6,984 nucleotides of DNA from contig DAOUPY010000081.1 in assembly GCA_030625925.1 (NCBI GenBank), forward strand, positions 1-6,984. The letters run 5' to 3'. Position numbers and translations under genes: made by a program. Source of the stretch: Fusobacteriaceae bacterium (lineage in GTDB: Bacteria; Fusobacteriota; Fusobacteriia; Fusobacteriales; Fusobacteriaceae). Shown piece after piece: positions 1 through 5,102 of this stretch. Within the stretch, counting starts at the first letter, position 1. Every line of letters begins with the position of its first letter. The notes under the pieces are model-generated. The model saw nothing but the letters and a program-made list of their open reading frames with translations. It had not been told where the DNA came from and did not search any database.

Positions 1-35
1 TATTTTCATTTTTAATCTACTAAACTTGATGCAAA

Positions 36-424
36 TTACTGTCCGAATTTATAGCAGAGTTCCTTGCTTTCACGGTTTAAATTCCAATTAACTTTTATTT
101 CTTCATTGACTAATTTTAAAGAGGTGAAATTTAAATTTTCATTGATAATATCTAAGTTTTTTGCATTACAGTATCTTACTAAAACTATTTTTCATCTCTT
201 ATTAGGTAGGAGTTGAAAGAAGTTCGGCGAGGAATATCTAATTCCTCACCATGAAATTTAGTAATATATTGATCAACTACTCAAACTCATTTGATACTTT
301 TACTGACATCAACAAATTTTTTCATATTATTTTCTCCTTGATATTTCTTATATTTTTTTAATAACTTTTTCCACCTAAGTGGTGTCTGATAAGTATGAGC
401 AAATGATAATAATATTTTTTTCAT
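36..424 (-). pseudogene. Decayed protein-coding remnant, function unknown
   Basis: A minus-strand reading frame opens with ATG at 424, preceded by AAGGAAAG as a plausible ribosome binding site. It runs 45 codons (starting MKKILLSFAHTYQTPLRW) to TGA at 287-289. In the same frame, after a second TGA at 281-283, protein-like sequence continues (VDQYITKFHGEELDIPRR, then SFNSYLIRDEK) to a TAG just after an A5 run near 192-197. One extra A in that run would join it to an open stretch that has no start codon of its own and ends at TAA 36-38 (includes YCNAKNLDIINENLN and ESKELCYKFGQ). The simplest reading is a gene of roughly 125-130 codons broken by two nonsense changes and one frameshift. The segment around IPRR and KELCYKFG faintly recalls small helix-turn-helix activators such as the Mor family, but this is too weak to assign. 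The alternative is that only the 45-codon ORF (287-424) is real, or none of it. Confidence 0.4.
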
Positions 425-443
425 TTCTTTCCTTAAATAATAA

Positions 444-494
444 AATAAAAGACCTCCCGACTGTACGACTATTACAGTTAGGAGGTCTTTTATT
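444..494. terminator. Long perfect hairpin, probable bidirectional terminator
   Basis: Two perfect 14-base arms, AATAAAAGACCTCC (444-457) and GGAGGTCTTTTATT (481-494), enclose a second stem ACTGTA/TACAGT (460-465 with 473-478) and a 7-base loop. Both ends run into T-rich sequence: TTTTATTTTTTAT on the plus strand, and TTTTATTTTATTATTT on the minus strand. It can therefore act as an intrinsic terminator in either direction. It lies 20 bases upstream of the decayed minus-strand ORF start, so in that direction it would sit in the leader, as an attenuator or as the end of upstream transcription. It insulates the plus-strand gene at 632. Confidence 0.7.
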
Positions 495-530
495 TTTTAT
501 ATAAAAAGAGTATTATTAAAGTGTAGCATT

Positions 531-550
531 AATTTTAAAAATTTAAAATT
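531..550. repeat. AT-only palindrome upstream of a promoter
   Basis: AATTTTAAA (531-539) and TTTAAAATT (542-550) are perfect inverted arms separated by two bases. The palindrome ends 5 bases before the candidate -35 box at 556. It could be an operator or simply an UP-element-like AT tract. Such palindromes arise easily by chance in DNA this AT-rich, so the support is only positional. Confidence 0.25.
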
Positions 551-555
551 ACATC

Positions 556-585
556 TTGATCTTCAATTAGAAAATAGGTTATAGT
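556..585 (+). promoter_or_regulatory. Candidate sigma-70 promoter for the gene at 632
   Basis: TTGATC (556-561, 4 of 6 to the -35 consensus) and TATAGT (580-585, 5 of 6 to the -10 consensus) are 18 bases apart, with AT-rich sequence upstream. Transcription would begin near 592, giving a leader of about 40 bases that contains the AGGAGG site at 619-624. This agrees with a start at 632 rather than at 599. Confidence 0.45.
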
Positions 586-631
586 AAATTTTTTTAACAT
601 GATAGAATACAAAAAATTAGGAGGATTAAAT

Positions 632-1081
632 ATGGTATTAAAAAAAATTAAGGAAAATAGGTTAGATGAGATTACAATTTTAGAAGTTTATAATTTAAGA
701 AAAATCGATATTATAGAAATACTAGATTTTAAAGAAGTTGAGTATAAAAAGAGTTTGAAAAAAGATGATCTTTTAAAACTTACTGAATTATTAAGTTTAA
801 TAGAGCCTTTAGTTGAAAAACGAAATAAATTTTTAAAAGAAACACATGAAAAAGAAAAAAAAGAACAAGAAAGACTAGATAAGTTACCTAACAAAGTAAT
901 TAATATAGAATTAGAAAATGAAATCAAAGGAACTATAATAGTAGAAATTAGAGGAGAAAAAATTACTAGATCAATAAGAAGACTTTATGATTGGTATAAC
1001 AGTATTAAAACGAATCTACATATATTTTCTTATGGTGGCAAAAATTATATTATTTGTGAAAAGACTAAAAAATTTATATAA
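632..1081 (+). CDS. Hypothetical protein, charged, 149 aa
   Basis: I do not recognise this protein. The frame is open from an ATG at 599, but the ATG at 632 is chosen. A perfect AGGAGG (619-624) lies 7 bases upstream of it, whereas the 599 ATG has no such site and falls very close to the predicted transcription start. The product is lysine/glutamate-rich with no signal peptide or membrane segment, so it is probably cytoplasmic. Residues about 10-58 (ITILEVYNLRKIDIIEIL, then SLKKDDLLKLTELL) resemble, loosely, the small helical folds of SAP or Rho-N domains, which often bind nucleic acid; this is inference from pattern only. Residues about 60-85 are a highly charged helix, possibly coiled coil (KETHEKEKKEQERL). 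The C-terminal 50 residues look like a small alpha/beta domain. It stands alone, with flanking hairpins on both sides and non-coding or decayed sequence around it, which suggests an accessory gene. Confidence 0.6.
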   Translation: MVLKKIKENRLDEITILEVYNLRKIDIIEILDFKEVEYKKSLKKDDLLKLTELLSLIEPLVEKRNKFLKETHEKEKKEQERLDKLPNKVINIELENEIKGTIIVEIRGEKITRSIRRLYDWYNSIKTNLHIFSYGGKNYIICEKTKKFI

Positions 1082-1259
1082 AAATTAAAATATATATACA
1101 ATGATAAACTTTAAACTAAGTAATACAGAGTAAGGAAAAGAGCTACTGGAGCTAATAAACTATTATGAAGTAGATTAAAAAAAAGAAATTAGAAGAGGTA
1201 GGAGTATATTATCTGTAATTTAAATAGTAAATTATTTTGAATTGCAGGTTAAATAAAAA
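1082..1259. other. Intergenic stretch, possible coding debris
   Basis: No intact gene is visible. A short plus-strand run at about 1134-1222 reads GKELLELINYYEVD, stop, KKEIRRGRSILSVI, stop, which is protein-like but lacks a start and is interrupted next to an A8 run. It may be a remnant of an older gene or chance. No clear terminator for the 632-1081 gene is seen before the hairpin at 1260. Confidence 0.3.
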
Positions 1260-1317
1260 AATCCTTCTATTAATTACCAAATAATACTGTTGTATTAAAG
1301 TGATTAAGAGAAGGATT
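1255..1317 (-). terminator. Intrinsic terminator of the ruvC operon
   Basis: The arms AATCCTTCTATTAATTAC (1260-1277) and GTGATTAAGAGAAGGATT (1300-1317) pair at 16 of 18 positions. They enclose an inner stem AATAC/GTATT (1283-1287 with 1292-1296) with a TGTT loop. Read on the minus strand, the stem is followed by seven Ts (complement of 1255-1261) and more AT-rich sequence. It lies 22 bases past the stop of the lytic transglycosylase gene, as expected for the operon end. The plus-strand side lacks a comparable T run, so it is best read as one-directional. Confidence 0.8.
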
Positions 1318-1339
1318 AGAAAGTGCAAAATTATTTATT

Positions 1340-1834
1340 TTATCTAAAATATAGTCTTATCCTATAAAAAAAATTAGCTATCTTATATTTTATAAGGTAG
1401 TTTTTGGTTTCTTTAAATTTTTTCCATGATCCATCCTTTAATCTGGAGGGACCTGCATTATAGGCTACTAAAACTTTTTCAATGTCACCATTATACCTGT
1501 TCATAAGATAGTGAAGATAGAGGGTTCCAATTTTAATATTATACACAGGGTCCAGTAACATCTTTTCAGAATAGGGAAGGTCGTGAGATGCTGCCATCCA
1601 CTGACCTGTAGGAGGCATAATCTGCATAAGACCCATGGCTCCCTTATGGGAAATCACACCTTCCCTGAAGTTGCTTTCGATCTTAATAACTGAATAAATA
1701 ATCTCTCTGTCTATCCCGTATTTTTTAGATATTTTATTTATTTCTCCATAATAATTTAAGGGAAAGAAAGAACTCACTCCTACTGACCCTGTAAATATAA
1801 GAAAAATTAATGTATAGATATAGATTCTTTTCAT
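1340..1834 (-). CDS. Small exported lytic transglycosylase (SLT domain)
   Basis: This 164-aa protein is a soluble-lytic-transglycosylase-type (goose-lysozyme-like fold) muramidase that would cleave the MurNAc-GlcNAc bond of peptidoglycan with formation of 1,6-anhydro-MurNAc. The N-terminus (KR followed by a hydrophobic segment, residues 4-24) is a signal peptide or an N-terminal membrane anchor. No lipobox cysteine is present. The domain covers residues about 28-150. It has the catalytic glutamate E53 in IKIESNF, the GAMGLMQIMP motif (65-74), the DP-x(2)-N-I-x(2)-G segment (95-103), AYNAGP (124-129) and the closing ET-x-NY (142-146). It is little more than the catalytic domain, without LysM or other wall-binding modules. 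The ATG is 1 base after the trmL-like stop, and GGAGAG in the last codons of that gene is its ribosome binding site. It is the last gene of the operon. The substrate specificity and physiological role (wall turnover or secretion-apparatus insertion) cannot be told from sequence. Confidence 0.9.
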   Translation of the reverse strand: MKRIYIYTLIFLIFTGSVGVSSFFPLNYYGEINKISKKYGIDREIIYSVIKIESNFREGVISHKGAMGLMQIMPPTGQWMAASHDLPYSEKMLLDPVYNIKIGTLYLHYLMNRYNGDIEKVLVAYNAGPSRLKDGSWKKFKETKNYLIKYKIANFFYRIRLYFR

Positions 1835-1835
1835 A

Positions 1836-2294
1836 TTACTCTCCGAAATTAAAATCAGTCTGCCTTAAAGATTCATATAAAACAATAGCTGCTGAATTTG
1901 AAAGGTTCAGCGATCTTCCCATCTTAATCATTGGAATGGTGATACAAGTTTCTTTGTTTTTTTCCAAAATTTCAACAGGAACTCCTCTAGATTCAGGACC
2001 GAATACAATAAAATCATTTTCTTTATATGTAACATCTGAATATCTTTGAGTAGTCTTAGTTGTAGCAAAATAAAATTTAGATTCAGGATAAGCAGCCATT
2101 AATTCGTCTAAACTATTCCATTCGTGCAGGTCGATATGCTGCCAGTAATCTAAACCTGCTCTCCTGATTTGTTTTTCATCCAAGGAAAACCCAAGGGGTT
2201 TAATAAGGTGCAGTGATGTATTTGTAAGGACACAACTCCTACCTATATTTCCTGTGTTGTATGGTATTTCAGGTTCCATTAAAACTATATTCAT
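1836..2294 (-). CDS. trmL: tRNA (cytidine/uridine-34-2'-O)-methyltransferase, TrmL-like (SpoU/SPOUT)
   Basis: The 152-aa product matches the compact TrmL/YibK type of SPOUT methyltransferase in length (E. coli TrmL is about 157 aa) and motifs. In that family the enzyme transfers methyl from S-adenosylmethionine to the 2'-OH of the wobble nucleotide 34 of certain leucine tRNAs. Motif 1 is EPEIPYNTGNIGRS (7-20), with the asparagine and arginine typical of the family. Motif 2 is FIVFGPESRGVP (95-106). Motif 3, residues 119-141, has the RSLNLSNS core (127-134), which forms the knotted SAM-binding loop. There is no N- or C-terminal extension, which argues against the larger rRNA methyltransferases RlmB and TrmH. 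The ribosome binding site AGAGGAG lies in the final codons of the upstream kinase gene, 7 bases before the ATG, so the two genes are probably translationally linked. The enzyme type is well supported; the exact tRNA targets here are inferred from E. coli. Confidence 0.9.
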   Translation of the reverse strand: MNIVLMEPEIPYNTGNIGRSCVLTNTSLHLIKPLGFSLDEKQIRRAGLDYWQHIDLHEWNSLDELMAAYPESKFYFATTKTTQRYSDVTYKENDFIVFGPESRGVPVEILEKNKETCITIPMIKMGRSLNLSNSAAIVLYESLRQTDFNFGE

Positions 2295-2298
2295 AAAT

Positions 2299-3525
2299 TT
2301 ACTCCTCTTTTAGTATTATTTTTGTCCATTTTGAATAATCTGATGTTATGGAGAACTTAAAACCTAATTTGGTAAAGACCTCTTTAGCTATTGTAAGACC
2401 TAAGCCGGTTCCATAAATTTTAGAGGAGTAAAAAGGAATGGTAACCTCTTCTATCCTGTGTTTTTGTATGCCAACTCCATTATCTTTGATACTGATCTTA
2501 TTTTTACCGTTTGCAGAAAGGATGATAGTAATAAAACGATCGTTTTTATTGTAATCACAGTTTTCAATGGAATTTTTAAACAGGTGGTAAAAGGCTGTAA
2601 TGACCTTTTCCCTGTTAAATGTAATTTCAATATCATTCTCTATAATCATATAAGTTTTGATATTAGATTTCTTTAAATGCAGATTTAGCTTTTGAAGGAC
2701 TTCCCTGATAAGGTGGGAAAGGTAAAAAGTAGTTGATTTATTTTTAATATTTTCATCTTCGCTGGAATAGTCGCCGATATCTTCACAAAGTTTGATAACC
2801 TTATCGGATTCCTTGAGAATATAATCTAAATAAAGTTCAATTTTTTTAGGATCGTTTAATTTCTTTTTAGCTAAAGACGCAAAACCAACAATAGATGAAA
2901 TGGGAGTCCTCAGTTCATGGATGATAGAATTTGCAAAGGAACCTACGGTTTTTAATCTGATGTCCTCTGCTTCAAAATCTTCTAATTCCCGTGTGTGTAT
3001 ATAGAGGGAAAAATTATATTTAAATAACTCTAAAATATGCATCTCCTGCACACTGAATTCACAGGGAACCTTGGATTCTCTGTCGAGGATAAAACATCCA
3101 TAATATGTATTTTCATAATTTATGGGGATGATGGTGAAGTTCTTAAATCTGTTCAGCAATCCATAATTTTCATGAAAATCCAGCTCACTTAGATTTGTTT
3201 GTATCTCTACACTTTTCAACATTTTTTCTATAGGAGTTCCATAAAAATTAATCTCCTTCTCAAGATTAGTTGAGATAAATTCTACCTCATCTTTCTTTAA
3301 TTTTTTCATATCAAAATATGAATTTAGGTGTTTTAAATTTCGATTCCATCTATCGTATTTAAGAAAATATCCTTCTGAGTAGCCTAGATCTAATTTTTCG
3401 ACTAAATTTAAGAGGATAAAAAATACAACTTTTTCAGTATTTTTTTCCTTATGAATTTTAGAAGCTATAGTTTCTAAGGAACCTAAATAGGAATCCATCG
3501 ATGAGTTTTCCAAGTTTTTAAACAT
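2299..3525 (-). CDS. Soluble GAF-type sensor histidine kinase, orphan
   Basis: A 408-aa cytoplasmic histidine kinase. Residues about 10-180 look like a divergent GAF sensory domain (core IIPINYENTYYGCFIL near 132-147). A short helical linker follows (180-197), then the HisKA dimerisation domain with the H-box SIIHELRTPISS and phospho-accepting H203. The ATPase domain carries the N-box HLFKNSIEN (N318), the G1 box DNGVGI (348-353), an F-box-like IPFYSSK and the G2 box GTGLGL (372-377). All key residues for ATP binding and autophosphorylation are present. There is no transmembrane segment, so it should sense an internal signal or a partner. The frame opens at a TTG at 3534 overlapping the ruvC stop, but the ATG at 3525 is preferred because AAAGGA (complement of 3535-3540) is 9 bases upstream of it and abuts the TTG. 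No response regulator is encoded in the window. Its place between ruvC and the trmL-like gene implies co-transcription with housekeeping genes; its partner and signal are unknown. Confidence 0.88.
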   Translation of the reverse strand: MFKNLENSSMDSYLGSLETIASKIHKEKNTEKVVFFILLNLVEKLDLGYSEGYFLKYDRWNRNLKHLNSYFDMKKLKKDEVEFISTNLEKEINFYGTPIEKMLKSVEIQTNLSELDFHENYGLLNRFKNFTIIPINYENTYYGCFILDRESKVPCEFSVQEMHILELFKYNFSLYIHTRELEDFEAEDIRLKTVGSFANSIIHELRTPISSIVGFASLAKKKLNDPKKIELYLDYILKESDKVIKLCEDIGDYSSEDENIKNKSTTFYLSHLIREVLQKLNLHLKKSNIKTYMIIENDIEITFNREKVITAFYHLFKNSIENCDYNKNDRFITIILSANGKNKISIKDNGVGIQKHRIEEVTIPFYSSKIYGTGLGLTIAKEVFTKLGFKFSITSDYSKWTKIILKEE

Positions 3526-3530
3526 AAAAA

Positions 3531-4106
3531 TCAATCCTTTTTGTTTAATAGATTTCGATAATCTGCTGCACTTATCTTACCATTTTTAATGCCGGCTATC
3601 TTAGAAAAACTAGGCTTAGAAGCTAGAATATATCCGCTATTCAAGGAATTTATGTGGGTTATGGCAATAGCCAAAGCATCGGCGGCATCATCTGGCTGGG
3701 GGATCTTTGAAAGTCCCAAAATTCTTTGAACCATTAATTGAACCTGTTTTTTTTCAGCCCGGCCGTATCCTGTTATTCCCATCTTTATCTGTAATGGGGT
3801 AAATGAGACTTGGGGAATATTATTTTGTTCTCCACAGAGGACTATTACCCCTCTGGCCTGCCCAACGGAGATAACGGTTTTAGCATTTTTAAAATAAAAA
3901 AGATCTTCTACAGCCATATGGGTAGGAGAATATTTTTTTAAGATATCATCTAATTCGTTGTAGATAGCAGAAATCCTTTTTTCCATGGGAAGATCTTTGG
4001 AGGTATATATGCAGCCATAATCTACCACCTTATATTTACTTCCAATATAGTCTATAATTCCAAAACCAACAATAGCTGTTCCTGGATCTATTCCAATTAC
4101 TCTCAT
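3531..4106 (-). CDS. ruvC: Crossover junction endodeoxyribonuclease RuvC
   Basis: The 191-aa protein is the Holliday junction resolvase that, with RuvAB, nicks two opposing strands of a four-way junction during recombinational repair. The RNase H-like fold is shown by IGIDPGTAIVGFG (4-16) with D7, by AVEDLFYFKNAKT (65-77) with E67 and the aromatic loop used for junction opening, by GYGRAEKKQV (113-122), and by QPDDAADALAIAI (137-149) with D140 and D143. These four acidic residues are the expected metal-binding catalytic set. The protein is somewhat longer than E. coli RuvC (173 aa), with a lysine-rich tail of about 30 residues after the conserved core. GAGGAG (complement of 4112-4117), 5 bases before the ATG, is its ribosome binding site. 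It is the first gene of the minus-strand operon, and its stop lies just upstream of the kinase start. ruvA and ruvB are not adjacent on this strand. Confidence 0.96.
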   Translation of the reverse strand: MRVIGIDPGTAIVGFGIIDYIGSKYKVVDYGCIYTSKDLPMEKRISAIYNELDDILKKYSPTHMAVEDLFYFKNAKTVISVGQARGVIVLCGEQNNIPQVSFTPLQIKMGITGYGRAEKKQVQLMVQRILGLSKIPQPDDAADALAIAITHINSLNSGYILASKPSFSKIAGIKNGKISAADYRNLLNKKD

Positions 4107-4143
4107 TCTTACTCCTCATGTTTAAACCAGGTTATAGAGCGAA

Positions 4144-4160
4144 AAGCATATGAAATGCTT
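4144..4160. other. Small hairpin in the ruvC leader
   Basis: AAGCAT (4144-4149) pairs with ATGCTT (4155-4160) around a 5-base loop, within the presumed untranslated leader of ruvC. It has no T run directly after it on the minus strand, so it is not a terminator. It may affect RNA stability or translation, or be chance. Confidence 0.25.
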
Positions 4161-4217
4161 CTGTTTATATATTTATTTTAATTTTGTATATTAAATCTTA
4201 TCATAAATTATAATAAA

Positions 4218-4245
4218 ATTCTATAAATATAAAAGGAAGTTTCAA
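4218..4245 (-). promoter_or_regulatory. Candidate promoter of the ruvC operon
   Basis: Read on the minus strand, TTGAAA (complement of 4240-4245, 5 of 6 to the -35 consensus) and TAGAAT (complement of 4218-4223, 5 of 6 to the -10 consensus) are separated by 16 bases in very AT-rich DNA. Transcription would start near 4211, giving a leader of about 105 bases before the ruvC ATG. A perfect TATAAT on the minus strand (complement of 4207-4212) lies just downstream but has no matching -35. No comparably good pair is visible for the divergent sigma factor gene, whose promoter may be of another class. Confidence 0.45.
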
Positions 4246-4296
4246 TAACAATAGTATAGTATTGATACCTATAAAATATATAAAGAGGAGGCAAAA

Positions 4297-5091
4297 ATGA
4301 ACATTTCAAATTATTTGAAAGAAATAGGTCACTATCCCCTCTTGACTAGAGATGAAGAGATTGAGATCTCTAAACATATATTAGAGGGAGATGTAGAAGC
4401 ACAAGATCGGTTGATAACGGCTAATCTGAGATTAGTTGTAAGTATAGCCAAAAAATATACTAAATTAGGAGTCCCTATTCAAGATTTGATTCAAGAGGGA
4501 AATATAGGATTGATGAAAGCTGTTGAAAAATTTGATTATACCATGGGGAAAAAATTTTCCACCTATGCAACTTTCTGGATAAAACAAAGTATTTTGAGAT
4601 ATATATCCTCTAATAAGGGTGTTATTAGATATCCAGTATACATATATGATAATTTAGCTAAGATAAAGAAATTTATGACAAGATATAAATCAAAATACGG
4701 CTGTGAACCCAGCCTGGAGGATATCTCAGAAAAAACAGAATTGAAGGTAAAGGATATAAAGAGATACCTAAAATTAAATGATGTGACCTTTAATTCCCTG
4801 GATGATTCCTACGGGGAAACTGGTGATCTGCACAGTATGATTGCAGATAAAAATGGTTATATAGAAGAAAATTTAATCCTTGAAAGTGACAAGGAAAAAT
4901 TATTAAAAACTTTGGATATCTTAGGAAAAAAAGAAAGAGAAATAATAATATATAGGTTTGGTTTGTTGGACAATGAAGTTTTAACTTTGGATATCTTGGG
5001 AAAAAAAATGAATTTGACCAGAGAAAGGATAAGACAGCTGCAAATTCGCGCCTTGAATAAACTAAAAATATATTTACAATATAATAACTAG
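4297..5091 (+). CDS. Alternative RNA polymerase sigma factor, sigma-70 family (group 2-like)
   Basis: The 264-aa protein directs RNA polymerase to promoters. It begins directly at region 1.2 ([17 protein letters not shown], 5-21) and lacks region 1.1. Region 2 covers about 36-106, with the core-binding [12 protein letters not shown] (43-54), [18 protein letters not shown] (63-80) and the -10 recognition/melting segment [16 protein letters not shown] (88-103). Here F93 replaces the first of the two tryptophans usual in primary sigmas, and W94 is kept. Region 3 follows (110-185, beginning [12 protein letters not shown]). Region 4 is about 198-258, with the -35 helix-turn-helix [17 protein letters not shown] (240-256). 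The size and missing region 1.1 suggest an RpoS/SigB-like or other alternative factor rather than the housekeeping sigma. GAGGAGG (4285-4291) is 5 bases before the ATG. The segment TLDILGKK occurs twice (205-212 and 230-237), reflecting a near-identical DNA repeat. Its stop is 11 bases before the PIN-PhoH start, so the two are an operon. No anti-sigma factor gene is nearby. Confidence 0.9.
   Translation: MNISNYLKEIGHYPLLTRDEEIEISKHILEGDVEAQDRLITANLRLVVSIAKKYTKLGVPIQDLIQEGNIGLMKAVEKFDYTMGKKFSTYATFWIKQSILRYISSNKGVIRYPVYIYDNLAKIKKFMTRYKSKYGCEPSLEDISEKTELKVKDIKRYLKLNDVTFNSLDDSYGETGDLHSMIADKNGYIEENLILESDKEKLLKTLDILGKKEREIIIYRFGLLDNEVLTLDILGKKMNLTRERIRQLQIRALNKLKIYLQYNN
4909..5007 (+). repeat. In-frame direct repeat inside sigma region 4
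   Basis: The 24-base segments 4909-4932 and 4984-5007 share the core ACTTTGGATATCTT and then GGAAAAAAA, differing by a single base (A versus G at position 15). They are 75 bases apart, exactly 25 codons, so both encode TLDILGKK in the same frame. The second copy fits the usual family sequence before the helix-turn-helix; the first replaces a position where relatives normally have a proline (L-P-x-R-E-x-E type). Slippage or recombination between copies would remove 25 codons without a frameshift. Confidence 0.8.
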
Positions 5092-5102
5092 GGGTGGTTT
5101 CT

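Noticed and set aside
36..424. Insertion-sequence transposase remnant
   Set aside because: No DDE or HUH motif, terminal inverted repeats or target-site duplication could be seen; the fragment is left as unknown.
599..631. Upstream in-frame ATG at 599 as the start of the hypothetical gene
   Set aside because: It has no Shine-Dalgarno site and lies almost on the predicted transcription start, while ATG 632 has AGGAGG at ideal spacing.
688..927. Minus-strand open frame of 79 codons
   Set aside because: It lies antisense within the 632-1081 gene, is serine/phenylalanine-rich as expected from the complement of lysine-rich coding DNA, and has no independent support.
1810..2049. Plus-strand open frame of 79 codons
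   Set aside because: It is antisense to the lytic transglycosylase start and the trmL-like gene, both clearly real, and shows no family features.
2451..2676. Short open frames on both strands within the kinase gene
   Set aside because: They overlap the conserved ATPase domain of the kinase in other frames and are shadows.
3526..3534. TTG at 3534 as the histidine kinase start
   Set aside because: The only ribosome binding site (AAAGGA) abuts the TTG directly, leaving no spacing; the ATG at 3525 is 9 bases from it.
5094..5102. GTG at 5094 as the PIN-PhoH start
   Set aside because: The GTG lies inside the AGGGGTGG that serves as the ribosome binding site for the ATG at 5103.
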